This document shows positions 17,619 through 26,024 of a DNA stretch of 64,000 nucleotides, one piece after another. Numbering within the stretch: position 1 is the stretch's first letter; the number at the start of each line of letters is the position of its first letter. The stretch is taken from assembly GCF_036516575.1 (NCBI RefSeq), contig NZ_DATBTY010000083.1, positions 124,001 to 188,000 of the forward strand, written 5' to 3'. The notes under the pieces were generated by a model that worked only from the letters and a program-made list of their open reading frames with translations, searched no databases and was not told where the DNA came from. The DNA is from Cerasibacillus sp036516575. GTDB lineage: Bacteria > Bacillota > Bacilli > Bacillales > Amphibacillaceae. The position numbers and the translations under genes are program-made.

Positions 17619-18011
17619 TTAATTAACAGGAAGGAAATTGATAATCGCTTCTAATAATGCTGTAATAATCGGAATCGAAATGACTAAAATAAAAATTTTA
17701 CCTGCCAATTCAATTTTTGTTGCTATAGATGATAGACCAGCATCTTTTGTTAAAGACGAACCAAGCTCGGTAATATAAGCAATGCCGATAATCTTTAAAA
17801 TTGTTTCTATATACATCCCCTCTATAGAGGCTCTTTCACCTAAATAATGAATCAACTGAAACACACCATTTATATGTTTAATGACGACCGAAAAAATGAG
17901 AATACTAGAAACTAAAATAATTAAGAAACCGATCGGGGCGCCAAATTCTTGCAATATTAAGTACAAAATACTTGCAATCATACCGATAACAACAAGTTGA
18001 ACAATTTCCAT
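17619..18011 (-). CDS. spoIIIAD: Stage III sporulation protein AD
   Basis: Small polytopic protein of the SpoIIIA complex, 130 aa, with about four hydrophobic helices and the conserved YITELGSSLTKDAG segment (about 79-92). It lies 6 bp after spoIIIAC. Confidence 0.95.
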   Translation of the reverse strand: MEIVQLVVIGMIASILYLILQEFGAPIGFLIILVSSILIFSVVIKHINGVFQLIHYLGERASIEGMYIETILKIIGIAYITELGSSLTKDAGLSSIATKIELAGKIFILVISIPIITALLEAIINFLPVN

Positions 18012-18017
18012 AGCAAT

Positions 18018-18224
18018 CTATCCTTGGAATAAAAAGAGGGATTTTATTTTTTGGAATAGATCAGACAGACCATTAATCACAATGGCAAGGACAATGATAA
18101 ATCCGACAAGAGTTGCAAAATGAGCAATCTCTTCCTTACCCATCTGTTTTAAAATGGTATGAATCATCGCTACAATAATACCGATTCCAGCAATTTGAAA
18201 TAATATTGTTGCATCTAATATCAT
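18018..18224 (-). CDS. spoIIIAC: Stage III sporulation protein AC
   Basis: 68-aa protein with two membrane helices (about 7-27, 35-56), normal for SpoIIIAC. It belongs to the SpoIIIA membrane core together with AD. Confidence 0.95.
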   Translation of the reverse strand: MILDATILFQIAGIGIIVAMIHTILKQMGKEEIAHFATLVGFIIVLAIVINGLSDLFQKIKSLFLFQG

Positions 18225-18263
18225 AGATACGCCCCTCCAAAAGTTAACAAACTTGGCATGATG

Positions 18264-18776
18264 TCAAATAAGTATTAGCACGATAAATACACCTAATAAA
18301 AAACCCAATGATTTTGCCATTTGAGAAAACTTTATATGTTGGTCTCGTGCTTCTTCTAATTCTCGATCTAAGTGAGTCATCGTTAAATAGATATGCTTTT
18401 GTTGTTGTGTTAAATCATGCTGTCCAATCGAACGGCCAAATTGATAAAGTATTTCCGCTTCATTATTTCCTAAATGGGAACGAGACAAAAATAAACGTAC
18501 ACTTTTTCGCCATACTTCAGGGAAATGGGCATCACTTTCATTCATCTGTTTCACTAATGTTTCAAACAAATAATTGACAGGATAAGGCATACGTTTGCTA
18601 ATGACATTAAATGCCTCTTGTAAAGGCAGCTGACTGTATAACATTTCACCTTCTAGTATTTGTAAAGCATGCTTAAGCTGACGAATATGTTTAGGTCTTC
18701 CAGAAAGTCTATGACTCCATTCAAATCCAATCAGTGTTGTGGCGATGATGATTAGTATGGCGCCAAACCATTTCAT
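18264..18776 (-). CDS. spoIIIAB: Stage III sporulation protein AB
   Basis: 170-aa protein resembling GspF-type secretion proteins, with hydrophobic helices at both ends and conserved RPKHIRQLKHALQILEGEM (about 27-45) and LTQQQKHIYLTMTHL. Its first 56 nt overlap the 3' end of spoIIIAA; the start is supported by alignment to the family N-terminus. Confidence 0.95.
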   Translation of the reverse strand: MKWFGAILIIIATTLIGFEWSHRLSGRPKHIRQLKHALQILEGEMLYSQLPLQEAFNVISKRMPYPVNYLFETLVKQMNESDAHFPEVWRKSVRLFLSRSHLGNNEAEILYQFGRSIGQHDLTQQQKHIYLTMTHLDRELEEARDQHIKFSQMAKSLGFLLGVFIVLILI

Positions 18777-19701
18777 GCTTATCGCCCCCTGCTTCTAATA
18801 ATGGTCGCATCGTTGAATCATAAACTGCTTTTATATGCCCTATTTTTTTCTGATTTAAAATAACAAACCTTTCAAAAACATTTTGTTCAAATAATCGAGA
18901 AAATGAAGGTCTATTTCTAATATCTGTAACGGAATTTCCATGAGCAGTACAGATGACCGTTACGCCTGCATGAATAGCTTCCAGTAAGGCTGTAACATCT
19001 TGGTCACTGCCAATTTCATCAACTACTAAAATATCCGGTGACATCGAGCGGATAAGCATCATCATTCCCTCTGCTTTTGGGCAAGCATCTAAAACATCAG
19101 TTCTTTTACCTAAATCATGTTGCGGAATTCCATTAATCGATGCACCAATTTCAGACCTTTCATCAATGACACCAACTTTTTGCGCTGGAGCCTTTTGCCA
19201 ACCGCTAGACATCATCCGAGTTAAATCGCGGATATAGGTTGTTTTTCCTGTTTGTGGTGCACCAATCATAAGCGTATTTTTATATCCTTTTTCATATAAA
19301 TAAGGAATAAGTGACTTCGATACACCTTTTATTTGTTTAGCGATCCGAATATTAAAAAAGGAAATGGGCTGAATCGCTTTTACTACCCCATTTTCTGTAT
19401 TAACTTTTCCCGCTATCCCAACACGATGACCGCCTTCAATTGTAATGAATCCTTCACGCAATTCATCTGATAACCGATATAATGAAAATTCACTTAATTG
19501 ATTAACAACATAAGCACGATCTTGATGCGTTGGTATCGGTTCAGTCAGCCATTCATGATGATTGTCAAAAATTAATTCTATCGGTTTTTGAGTACGGAAG
19601 CGTATTTCTTGTAGTTTGTCCCACCGAGAAGTAAGCCTTTGCTCCAATTGCCTACGAATCGTATTCGGAAATAATCGAAGAATTTCTTCCACTCTTATCA
19701 C
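18721..19701 (-). CDS. spoIIIAA: Stage III sporulation protein AA, ATPase
   Basis: Cytoplasmic secretion-type ATPase of the SpoIIIA complex. The 326-aa protein shows Walker A GAPQTGKTT near 147-155, Walker B DILVVDEIG near 225, and the conserved EGHRVGIAGKV-like segment (GGHRVGIAGKV) near 90-100. The start is GTG at 19701; GTG at 19692 is an alternative with slightly better spacing. The C-terminus runs 56 nt into spoIIIAB, giving a His-rich tail slightly longer than the B. subtilis protein. Confidence 0.94.
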   Translation of the reverse strand: MIRVEEILRLFPNTIRRQLEQRLTSRWDKLQEIRFRTQKPIELIFDNHHEWLTEPIPTHQDRAYVVNQLSEFSLYRLSDELREGFITIEGGHRVGIAGKVNTENGVVKAIQPISFFNIRIAKQIKGVSKSLIPYLYEKGYKNTLMIGAPQTGKTTYIRDLTRMMSSGWQKAPAQKVGVIDERSEIGASINGIPQHDLGKRTDVLDACPKAEGMMMLIRSMSPDILVVDEIGSDQDVTALLEAIHAGVTVICTAHGNSVTDIRNRPSFSRLFEQNVFERFVILNQKKIGHIKAVYDSTMRPLLEAGGDKHEMVWRHTNHHRHNTDWI

Positions 19702-19724
19702 TCTTTACAATTAACTTTATAAGC

Positions 19725-19752
19725 ATTGTATGCGCAAATGGACAAAATATGA
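19725..19752 (-). promoter_or_regulatory. Sigma-E promoter of the spoIIIA operon
   Basis: TCATATT (19752-19746), 13 nt, CATACAAT (19732-19725) on the minus strand. Both elements match the mother-cell sigma-E consensus (kmATATT and CATACAmT), consistent with mother-cell expression of spoIIIA. Confidence 0.8.
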
Positions 19753-19775
19753 TTAACTCTCTATAAAGACATAAA

Positions 19776-19804
19776 AAAAGAACAGCCGTTTAGACTGTCC
19801 TTTT
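19776..19804 (-). terminator. Terminator of efp
   Basis: Arms 19776-19785 and 19795-19804 (one G-U pair) followed by a run of T on the minus strand. Confidence 0.8.
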
Positions 19805-19818
19805 AAAAAGTATCATAA

Positions 19819-20376
19819 TTAAGAGCGGGATACATATTTACCGTCTGATGTATTAATCACTAACACATCGCCTACATTTACAAAGAAAGGCACTTGGGTA
19901 ACGAGACCCGTTTCTAATGTCGCTGGTTTAGATCCTCCACTCGCTGTATCCCCTTTAATTCCAGGATCTGTTTCAGTCACAGAAAGTTCAACCGTGTTCG
20001 GTAAATCAATTCCTAGCACTTCACCATCGTACATGACTAACGATACTTCCGTGTTTTCTTTAATAAATTTTAGTTCATATTCAATTTGATTTGTCTGTAG
20101 TTCCACTTGTTCATATGTTTCTGTATCCATAAAAGCATGTGTATCACCAGATGCATATAAATACTGCATATTTTTATGTTCGACGTGAGCCCTAGCAACT
20201 TTTTCGCCAGCGCGGAATGTTTTTTCTTGAATATTACCATTCCTAAGATTACGTAATTTGCTACGGACAAATGCCGCTCCCTTTCCTGGCTTCACGTGTT
20301 GGAAATCAATGACTTGCCATACATCATTATCGAGTTGAATGGTAAGTCCTGTACGAAAATCATTAACAGATATCAC
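19819..20376 (-). CDS. efp: Translation elongation factor P
   Basis: Relieves ribosome stalling at polyproline stretches. The 185-aa, three-beta-barrel protein carries the tip loop PGKGAAF with Lys32, the residue modified in B. subtilis. The start is GTG at 20376 after a GGAGGAAAA site, giving MISVNDFRTG as in the family. It follows the pepQ-like gene, as in many Firmicutes. Confidence 0.97.
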   Translation of the reverse strand: MISVNDFRTGLTIQLDNDVWQVIDFQHVKPGKGAAFVRSKLRNLRNGNIQEKTFRAGEKVARAHVEHKNMQYLYASGDTHAFMDTETYEQVELQTNQIEYELKFIKENTEVSLVMYDGEVLGIDLPNTVELSVTETDPGIKGDTASGGSKPATLETGLVTQVPFFVNVGDVLVINTSDGKYVSRS

Positions 20377-20408
20377 TTATTTTCCTCCTTTAGTGTTAAC
20401 TGACATAC

Positions 20409-21470
20409 CTATAATATAATCAATTCTTTCGTCGCCTTTGTCAAGCGTTCGTTACCTGTTTTGGTAATGACAATATCATCTTCAATCCGGCAACCACCAA
20501 CTTGCGGTACATATATACCAGGTTCAACAGTTACGACCATGCCTGGCTCTAAAACTGTTTCTGAAAGATACGATAATGAAGGTCCTTCATGAACTTCCAT
20601 GCCGAGACCATGTCCTGTTGAGTGTCCAAAATACTCGCCATAACCTTTTTCAGTAATATAGTCACGGGTCAAAGCATCGGCTTCTTTTCCAGTCATACCT
20701 GGTTTAATTCCAGCTACTCCTCTTAATTGCGCCTCTAATACAATATGATAAATTTCTTCTAACTTGTCACTAATCTCGCCTACTGCTATTGTTCTTGTAA
20801 TATCGGAACAATAGCCATTGTAAAGTGCACCATAATCTAATGTGACAAGTTCTCCTGCCTGGATTTCTTTATCAGAGGCGACACCATGTGGTAAAGCTGA
20901 CCGGTATCCAGATGCGACGATGATATCAAAACTTGATGAGGTTGCACCTTTTTTACGCATGAAAAATTCCAGTTCATTAGCAATCTCAATTTCTTTTACA
21001 CCCGGTTTAATATATTTCTGAATATGTACGTATGCATCATCAGCGATTTGTGCCGCTTTTTTCATAATTTCTAGCTCGGCTTCAGTTTTATACATACGAA
21101 GCTTTTCGATTACTTGATTTTTAGGGACTAGATCTCCTTTAATGACTTGTTTATATTGCTCGTAAGTAGCGAAGGTCAAATGATTTTTCTCAAAGCCGAC
21201 ACGTTTTGCATGCATCTTCTCAAGTTGTGAACTAATCTCTTTATGAATACCTTGCTTATGTTCGACAATCTTAAAGTGTTTAACCTGTTCACCAGCCTGT
21301 TCAGTGTAACGAAAGTCCGTAATAAAAACAGCTTCTTCTAAACCTACAATGGCTACTCCTGCTGTCCCAGTAAATCCAGTCATATAACGTCTGTTTTCAG
21401 GTTTTGTAATCAAAATGGCATCAAGATTCTCTTGTTCTAAGACTTGTCTAATTTTATTTATTCTATCCAT
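20409..21470 (-). CDS. yqhT: Xaa-Pro aminopeptidase family (M24) peptidase, YqhT
   Basis: Metallopeptidase predicted to release residues N-terminal to proline. The 353-aa protein has a creatinase-like N-domain (about 1-125) and a pita-bread catalytic domain with metal ligands in LDYGALYNGYCSDITRT, GHSTGHGLGMEVHE, VEPGIYVP and RIEDDI. ATG 21470 is chosen over the frame start at 21494 because GGAGAG lies 8 nt upstream and the length equals YqhT. Next to aroQ and efp, the classic order. Confidence 0.93.
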   Translation of the reverse strand: MDRINKIRQVLEQENLDAILITKPENRRYMTGFTGTAGVAIVGLEEAVFITDFRYTEQAGEQVKHFKIVEHKQGIHKEISSQLEKMHAKRVGFEKNHLTFATYEQYKQVIKGDLVPKNQVIEKLRMYKTEAELEIMKKAAQIADDAYVHIQKYIKPGVKEIEIANELEFFMRKKGATSSSFDIIVASGYRSALPHGVASDKEIQAGELVTLDYGALYNGYCSDITRTIAVGEISDKLEEIYHIVLEAQLRGVAGIKPGMTGKEADALTRDYITEKGYGEYFGHSTGHGLGMEVHEGPSLSYLSETVLEPGMVVTVEPGIYVPQVGGCRIEDDIVITKTGNERLTKATKELIIL

Positions 21471-21493
21471 TTTCTCAACTCTCCCCTTCTTCA

Positions 21494-21940
21494 TTATTGT
21501 TGCTTTGGTATGACTTCCTCTAATAAGGCTTGCGTGGCAAGTTTATAGCCATAAAGCCCGAAACCAACAATTTGGCCGAAACTTGCGGATGCAATGAGTG
21601 ATTGTCTTCGAAACGATTCACGCTGATGAATATTAGAAATATGCACCTCAATGACCGGTATATGAACGGCTAAGATAGCATCTAACAGCGCAATACTCGT
21701 ATGTGTATAAGCAGCCGGATTAAAAATGATACCTGCATATTTTCCGGGAGCCCCTTGGATTTCATCAATTAAGACGCCCTCATGATTTGATTGAATACAC
21801 GTCACATGATAACCTTCTCTATATGCAACTTCTTTTACTGTTCGTTCAATATCCGCCAGTGTAAAAGTACCATAGATACTAGGCTCACGTACACCTAATA
21901 AATTTAAATTCGGACCGTTTAGTAATAAAATTTGTTTCAT
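21494..21940 (-). CDS. aroQ: Type II 3-dehydroquinate dehydratase
   Basis: Third step of the shikimate pathway. The 148-aa protein has the family motifs NGPNLNLLG (8-16), REPSIYG with the catalytic Tyr, FNPAAYTHTS and the catalytic His in VIEVHISN. Dodecameric type II enzyme, normal length. Confidence 0.96.
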   Translation of the reverse strand: MKQILLLNGPNLNLLGVREPSIYGTFTLADIERTVKEVAYREGYHVTCIQSNHEGVLIDEIQGAPGKYAGIIFNPAAYTHTSIALLDAILAVHIPVIEVHISNIHQRESFRRQSLIASASFGQIVGFGLYGYKLATQALLEEVIPKQQ

Positions 21941-22030
21941 GCTATCTAATCCCCTTATGGTATCACTTTTTATTTTACCATAAATAGGTTAGAAAGATAA
22001 TGTAGGATTAAAATGTTTTTTATGTTAATC

Positions 22031-22489
22031 TTAATGTTTCGCTTGCTCATAATCGTATGAAATGGTATAGCCAATAAAGATACCATAAATAATAAAAAGA
22101 CATAATGTCGTTACAATTGTGTCAAATGGTAATTCATCTAGTGATGGATTTTGGGGGAATACAGGTTTTAGTATATAAAAAGCGATCGCCCAAAGAGCAA
22201 TTCCATAGAAAATTCCCGCTAAAATAGACTGGCTTTTCTTTAGAAAGATATAATATAAAAATGCCAGCCCTATAGAAACTAAACCACTCAATAGAATGGT
22301 TATCACATCCCCTAAAAACGTTTCTGTCCACTCTACCTTTAACCAGGACCGAAGTAAAAATGCCTTTGGAGAAACAACTGTGAAATTAAATACATATACA
22401 ATGAGCCAAATCATGCTCCAAAACATACCACCAATAAAACCTGTCGACAAAGTATGGTTGATCGTGTTATTTCGAATGCTATTTCCCAT
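22031..22489 (-). CDS. yqhR: YqhR-family membrane protein
   Basis: Conserved Bacillaceae protein of unknown function with four predicted membrane helices (about 15-40, 60-85, 92-110, 125-148). The two adjacent ATGs at 22492 and 22489 both follow GGAGGG; 22489 has the better spacing (152 aa). It lies between aroQ and yqhP as in B. subtilis. Confidence 0.85.
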   Translation of the reverse strand: MGNSIRNNTINHTLSTGFIGGMFWSMIWLIVYVFNFTVVSPKAFLLRSWLKVEWTETFLGDVITILLSGLVSIGLAFLYYIFLKKSQSILAGIFYGIALWAIAFYILKPVFPQNPSLDELPFDTIVTTLCLFIIYGIFIGYTISYDYEQAKH

Positions 22490-22621
22490 CATATAACCCT
22501 CCAATTATCGTATTTTCCCAAAGACAACAAAACGATGCGTATTTGGGTAAAGATAGGTATAATAATTAAAAATAGTGGCATAAAAGAAATATAGTATGAT
22601 GAATGAAAGGATTGAGTCAAT

Positions 22622-22957
22622 ATGAAACGTCAACATATTCTAGTCATGTTAATTGTCGGACTTGCCATCTTTGGTGTTCTATCACAACTAACAACTAACT
22701 TTACTGGGTTTATAAAACAGTTATTATATTTTTCAATTATTATTTCCATTATTTTGGTAATCGGCTATTTCTTAGTTAAGTTTCTGTCGAATCGTTCAGA
22801 TGAAATGAAGAAATATAAACAAGCGGTTAGACAGTCAAAAAGAAAATATCGTTATCTTCATAAAGAAAAGAAGCAGCAGCAAAAAAACCGCACACATACA
22901 TTTCGTAATCGTAAAAATCGTTCCCATCTTCATGTCATTGATGGAAAAAAGAAATGA
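22622..22957 (+). CDS. yqhP: YqhP/SA1362-family small membrane protein
   Basis: 111 aa with two hydrophobic helices (about 7-24 and 32-55) and a strongly basic, Lys/Arg/His-rich tail (about 60-111). Divergent from yqhR and convergent with the DUF421 gene 10 bp away. The role is unknown; the basic tail suggests binding to nucleic acid or acidic lipids, which is speculation. Confidence 0.85.
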   Translation: MKRQHILVMLIVGLAIFGVLSQLTTNFTGFIKQLLYFSIIISIILVIGYFLVKFLSNRSDEMKKYKQAVRQSKRKYRYLHKEKKQQQKNRTHTFRNRKNRSHLHVIDGKKK

Positions 22958-22967
22958 TGAATTCCTA

Positions 22968-23666
22968 TTAGTTATATAAATATACCGTGATCTCTTCTCT
23001 CTGATTAACTGTAGCTAATAATATGTCTTCTAATCTATATAAATAAGTGATTTTTGTAAGTAACCAATTTTCGTCTTTCCCTATTTGTTCAAGTGCTTTA
23101 AAATCAATCATTCCTTCCTTTATGATTGGTATCGCGTGAAGAAACGGTTCAACGGTTAGTTTTAAATCATTTGGAGTCACTGTTTGATATTGTGGATTTA
23201 AAAACACCGACAAGCGACCCCCTGGTTCCCAGAATGCCAATGATACGTGGGAGACATCCAGTACCTTTTCTTTTCGTAATTCGGCTAATAAATAATCTAG
23301 TGAGATACGTGCTTTTTTTAAATGATGATAATTAATTTCACCATTTTTTATAACAGGAATCGCCTGTGGATCTATAAACAACCGCCAAGGTTTATATTTT
23401 AGGCTAGCAAAAATACCTAAACTATATAAAAAAACGATGACAGCCATTGTAATGAGTGAACCAGTCAATCCTAACTTTTCATCTGACAATGGGTGTGAAA
23501 TAATGTTGCCTAACAATAAGGCCATCATGAAGTCAAGTAAACGTAGTTGAGCAATTGAGCGTTGCCCCATTACTTTTGCAATAATTAACAAAAAGAAAAA
23601 AGCTACAACAGCTCGTAGCCCCCACTGTATAGCTGTTAATGACTCTTGAGAAAAAAAGAAATCCAT
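22968..23666 (-). CDS. DUF421 (YetF-like) membrane protein
   Basis: 232 aa with three N-terminal membrane helices containing the family segment MGQRSIAQLRLLDFMMALLLGN-like region (about 32-53), followed by a cytoplasmic DUF421 domain with SLDYLLAELRKEKV and FWEPGGRLSVFL. Function unknown; several paralogues are linked to spore membranes. ATG 23666 (GAGGAT 8 nt upstream) is preferred to the upstream start at 23714. Confidence 0.88.
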   Translation of the reverse strand: MDFFFSQESLTAIQWGLRAVVAFFFLLIIAKVMGQRSIAQLRLLDFMMALLLGNIISHPLSDEKLGLTGSLITMAVIVFLYSLGIFASLKYKPWRLFIDPQAIPVIKNGEINYHHLKKARISLDYLLAELRKEKVLDVSHVSLAFWEPGGRLSVFLNPQYQTVTPNDLKLTVEPFLHAIPIIKEGMIDFKALEQIGKDENWLLTKITYLYRLEDILLATVNQREEITVYLYN

Positions 23667-23754
23667 CTTTCCACATCCTCGAACAAATTTACGTTTGTTA
23701 GTATGTGCAATCATAGCTTAATTATGTTAAGTCTCTTAATATGCAATAAAAAAA

Positions 23755-23784
23755 GACGTGTACACAATATTCCATATACACGTC
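23755..23784 (-). terminator. Terminator of the patatin-like gene
   Basis: GACGTGTA/TACACGTC arms (23755-23762, 23777-23784) followed on the minus strand by TTTTTTT. Confidence 0.8.
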
Positions 23785-23822
23785 AAATCTGTATCATTCT
23801 TTTTCAAGATCCTGGTAGGATT

Positions 23823-24719
23823 TTAATGAGGCCATCTTTTTAAAAACCTCTCTGTATATTGCCTTCCTTTATCCTTTAATTGTTTGATGGTCTGCTCTGA
23901 TAAATTAAAATCGGTTGTCTCAACTTCATGGACAGGGATGAAGATAATATTCGGTTCATCAGATTTCGATATATAGCGAGCATCATGTGCTTGTTTCATT
24001 GTAGAAAAAAGTGCCAGAAATAAATCAATCGCATGTTTTATTTTCCTAGGTGGAGTCTGTTCAACCGATTCACTTAATTTAACGCCGATCACAGGACGTT
24101 TGAGTGTTTTCTTACCGGGCTCATGTTGTTCAAATATCCATAATGGAAAATTACTTAATAAACCACCATCAACAATGATACTAGTACCCTGTTTTCCATA
24201 CACTTTATCTGGCATGAAAAAAAATGGAAATCCCGCACTCATACGAACTGCTTTTGCAACTGAAAAAGTTTCTGATTGAATGCCATAGAGACGCTCTAAA
24301 TCATCAGGTATGACAACGAGTCTGCCAAGAGTCAAATCACTGGCGACAACTTTCAAATATTCATGTTTTAAATCGCCAAATGTATGGATCCCCTTTTCAG
24401 CTAAAGCGTGCTCAATCCAACTTTCTAATTTTCTCCCTCGGTATAGACCGAGTTGGAAGTATAACAATAACCACTTACTCCCAGGAATCATCGTGGCCAG
24501 CTTTGGCGGATCTAATAGTTTTTTTAAATCTAATTGCTTAAGGATTTGTTTGATTTCGTCAATAGAGTATCCAGCTGCAAGAAATGACGCAAGGATTGCA
24601 CCAGCGGATGTGCCAGCTACACGTTCAATGACTAAATTCGCCCCATAAATCTCCTCTAAAGCACCTAAAAAAGCATAGGCTTTCACACCACCACCAGAAA
24701 AAACGGCGTCTATTTTCAT
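23823..24719 (-). CDS. yqhO: Patatin-like phospholipase YqhO
   Basis: Predicted lipid acyl hydrolase with a Ser-Asp dyad. The 298-aa protein has the oxyanion loop SGGGVKAYAFLG (8-19), the nucleophile elbow GTSAGA (about 36-41) and the DGG motif in IIVDGGLLSNFPLW (about 181-194). No signal peptide. It sits between mntR and the DUF421 gene. Confidence 0.92.
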   Translation of the reverse strand: MKIDAVFSGGGVKAYAFLGALEEIYGANLVIERVAGTSAGAILASFLAAGYSIDEIKQILKQLDLKKLLDPPKLATMIPGSKWLLLYFQLGLYRGRKLESWIEHALAEKGIHTFGDLKHEYLKVVASDLTLGRLVVIPDDLERLYGIQSETFSVAKAVRMSAGFPFFFMPDKVYGKQGTSIIVDGGLLSNFPLWIFEQHEPGKKTLKRPVIGVKLSESVEQTPPRKIKHAIDLFLALFSTMKQAHDARYISKSDEPNIIFIPVHEVETTDFNLSEQTIKQLKDKGRQYTERFLKRWPH

Positions 24720-24779
24720 CTATCCGCTCCTCGCTTAACTTTTATTATTATTGTAAGCGACTGGCTAGATGATTAGAAC

Positions 24780-25199
24780 TTATTCAGCTGGTGGATTCTG
24801 AATTTTTTGTAGCTGCTCTAATCTGTTTTCGTCTTCTTTAAAATATGTGACTAAATCTGCTATACGATCAATCGAGTTCCAACTAAGATGATGTTCAATT
24901 CCTTCTACATCATCATATATATTATCTGAATCAACACCAATAATTTCTAAAAATTCCTCTAGTAAATCATGGCGAAATACAAGTCTTTTTCCAATCTTAT
25001 TACCTTTATCTGTTAATACAAAACCACGATATTTCTCATAATCTAAATAATTGTCTTTATCGAGTTTTTGTACCATCTTTGTCACTGATGAAGGATGAAC
25101 CTCGAGTTCTTCTGCGATATCAGATACCCGGGCATAACCTTTTGTTTCAATCAACATATAAATTTTCTCAATATAATCTTCCATACTCGGTGTTGGCAT
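24780..25199 (-). CDS. mntR: Manganese-responsive repressor MntR
   Basis: DtxR-family regulator controlling manganese uptake and efflux. The 139-aa protein has a winged helix (about 1-65) and a dimerisation helix bundle. All six Mn ligands of B. subtilis MntR are present at the same positions: D8, E11, H77, E99, E102 and H103. It lacks the SH3-like domain of DtxR, as expected. Confidence 0.97.
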   Translation of the reverse strand: MPTPSMEDYIEKIYMLIETKGYARVSDIAEELEVHPSSVTKMVQKLDKDNYLDYEKYRGFVLTDKGNKIGKRLVFRHDLLEEFLEIIGVDSDNIYDDVEGIEHHLSWNSIDRIADLVTYFKEDENRLEQLQKIQNPPAE

Positions 25200-25395
25200 T
25201 ATATCTCCTCTTTCCCCTTATCAAAAAGGCAAAAATCTTTCATACAAATGATACCCTAAAAGCATTGATATTACAAGCTTCCCGGGAATGACTAAATACA
25301 GAAATTAAAAAAATACCTGTATTCATAAACATTTTTGGTTTGAGGAAAAATTAATGGCCTGCCTAATTTAGATGAATTTATTTTATAATAAACCT

Positions 25396-25424
25396 TTGAA
25401 AAAAATGTCGATAAACAATATAAT
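25396..25424 (+). promoter_or_regulatory. Sigma-A promoter of the rhodanese-like gene
   Basis: TTGAAA (25396-25401), a 17-nt spacer and TATAAT (25419-25424). The rest of the 258-bp interval 25200-25457 shows nothing else I can name. Confidence 0.8.
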
Positions 25425-25457
25425 GATATGTATTAAAGAAATACGGGGGAAGTATCC

Positions 25458-25826
25458 ATGAAATTTTTAATCATTGCACTAGTTATTTTAGTAACCATTA
25501 GTGTGTTTCGTTATTTTAGACAGCGCGGTTTCTTAAAAACATTAACTGAGGCACAATTTATTGAAGGTTATCGAAAAGCGCAACTTATTGATGTTAGAGA
25601 ACCACAAGAATTTAAAAATGGTCATATATTAGGAGCTAGAAATATTCCGCTTTCACAACTAAAGCACCGACTTGTTGAATTACGTAAAGACAAACCGGTC
25701 TATCTATATGGACAAAGTGAATTCCGCTCCGCTAGGGCTGCTCAAATCCTTCATAAAAATGGTTATCAAAATCTTAACCAACTTAAAGGTGGCTTTAAAA
25801 AATGGACTGGAAAAGTTAAACGTTAA
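25458..25826 (+). CDS. yqhL: YqhL-type membrane-anchored rhodanese domain, catalytic Cys absent
   Basis: 122 aa with an N-terminal membrane helix (about 2-18) and a rhodanese fold (about 28-120: AQLIDVREPQEFKNGHILGARN, then the active-site loop). The loop reads YLYGQSEFRSARA where active relatives have Cys at the Gly position, so sulfur transfer by the usual mechanism is impossible. A strong promoter and ribosome-binding site (GGGGGA) precede it, and a hairpin belonging to a dispersed repeat follows. Confidence 0.9.
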   Translation: MKFLIIALVILVTISVFRYFRQRGFLKTLTEAQFIEGYRKAQLIDVREPQEFKNGHILGARNIPLSQLKHRLVELRKDKPVYLYGQSEFRSARAAQILHKNGYQNLNQLKGGFKKWTGKVKR

Positions 25827-25834
25827 TAATGACC

Positions 25835-26013
25835 AAAAAAAGAAGTTAGGTAGTCGATTTTGAAATCGGAATCATCTAACTTCTTTTTAATTTAAGTAAA
25901 TGACCCAAGATTCAAACAATCAATGATGATAACCGACCAACAAGAGAAGGTTCCAATTATCAAAGACCGATGATTGGAACCTTTTTAATATATTCTTGGC
26001 TAGTTTTGTCCTA
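25835..26013 (+). repeat. Dispersed repeat, copy A, with terminator hairpins
   Basis: About 180 bp matching 49894-50050 read on the minus strand. Parts in order: outer stem GAAGTTAG/CTAACTTC followed by TTTTT (25842-25886), enclosing an inner hairpin TCGATT-TTGA-AATCGG; the conserved ATTCAAACAATCA; a second hairpin GGTTCCAAT/ATTGGAACC with TTTTT; and conserved TATTCTTGGCTAGTT. The first hairpin ends yqhL transcription. Copy B has compensatory changes in the inner stem. Confidence 0.8.
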
Positions 26014-26024
26014 GCCTTGATATA

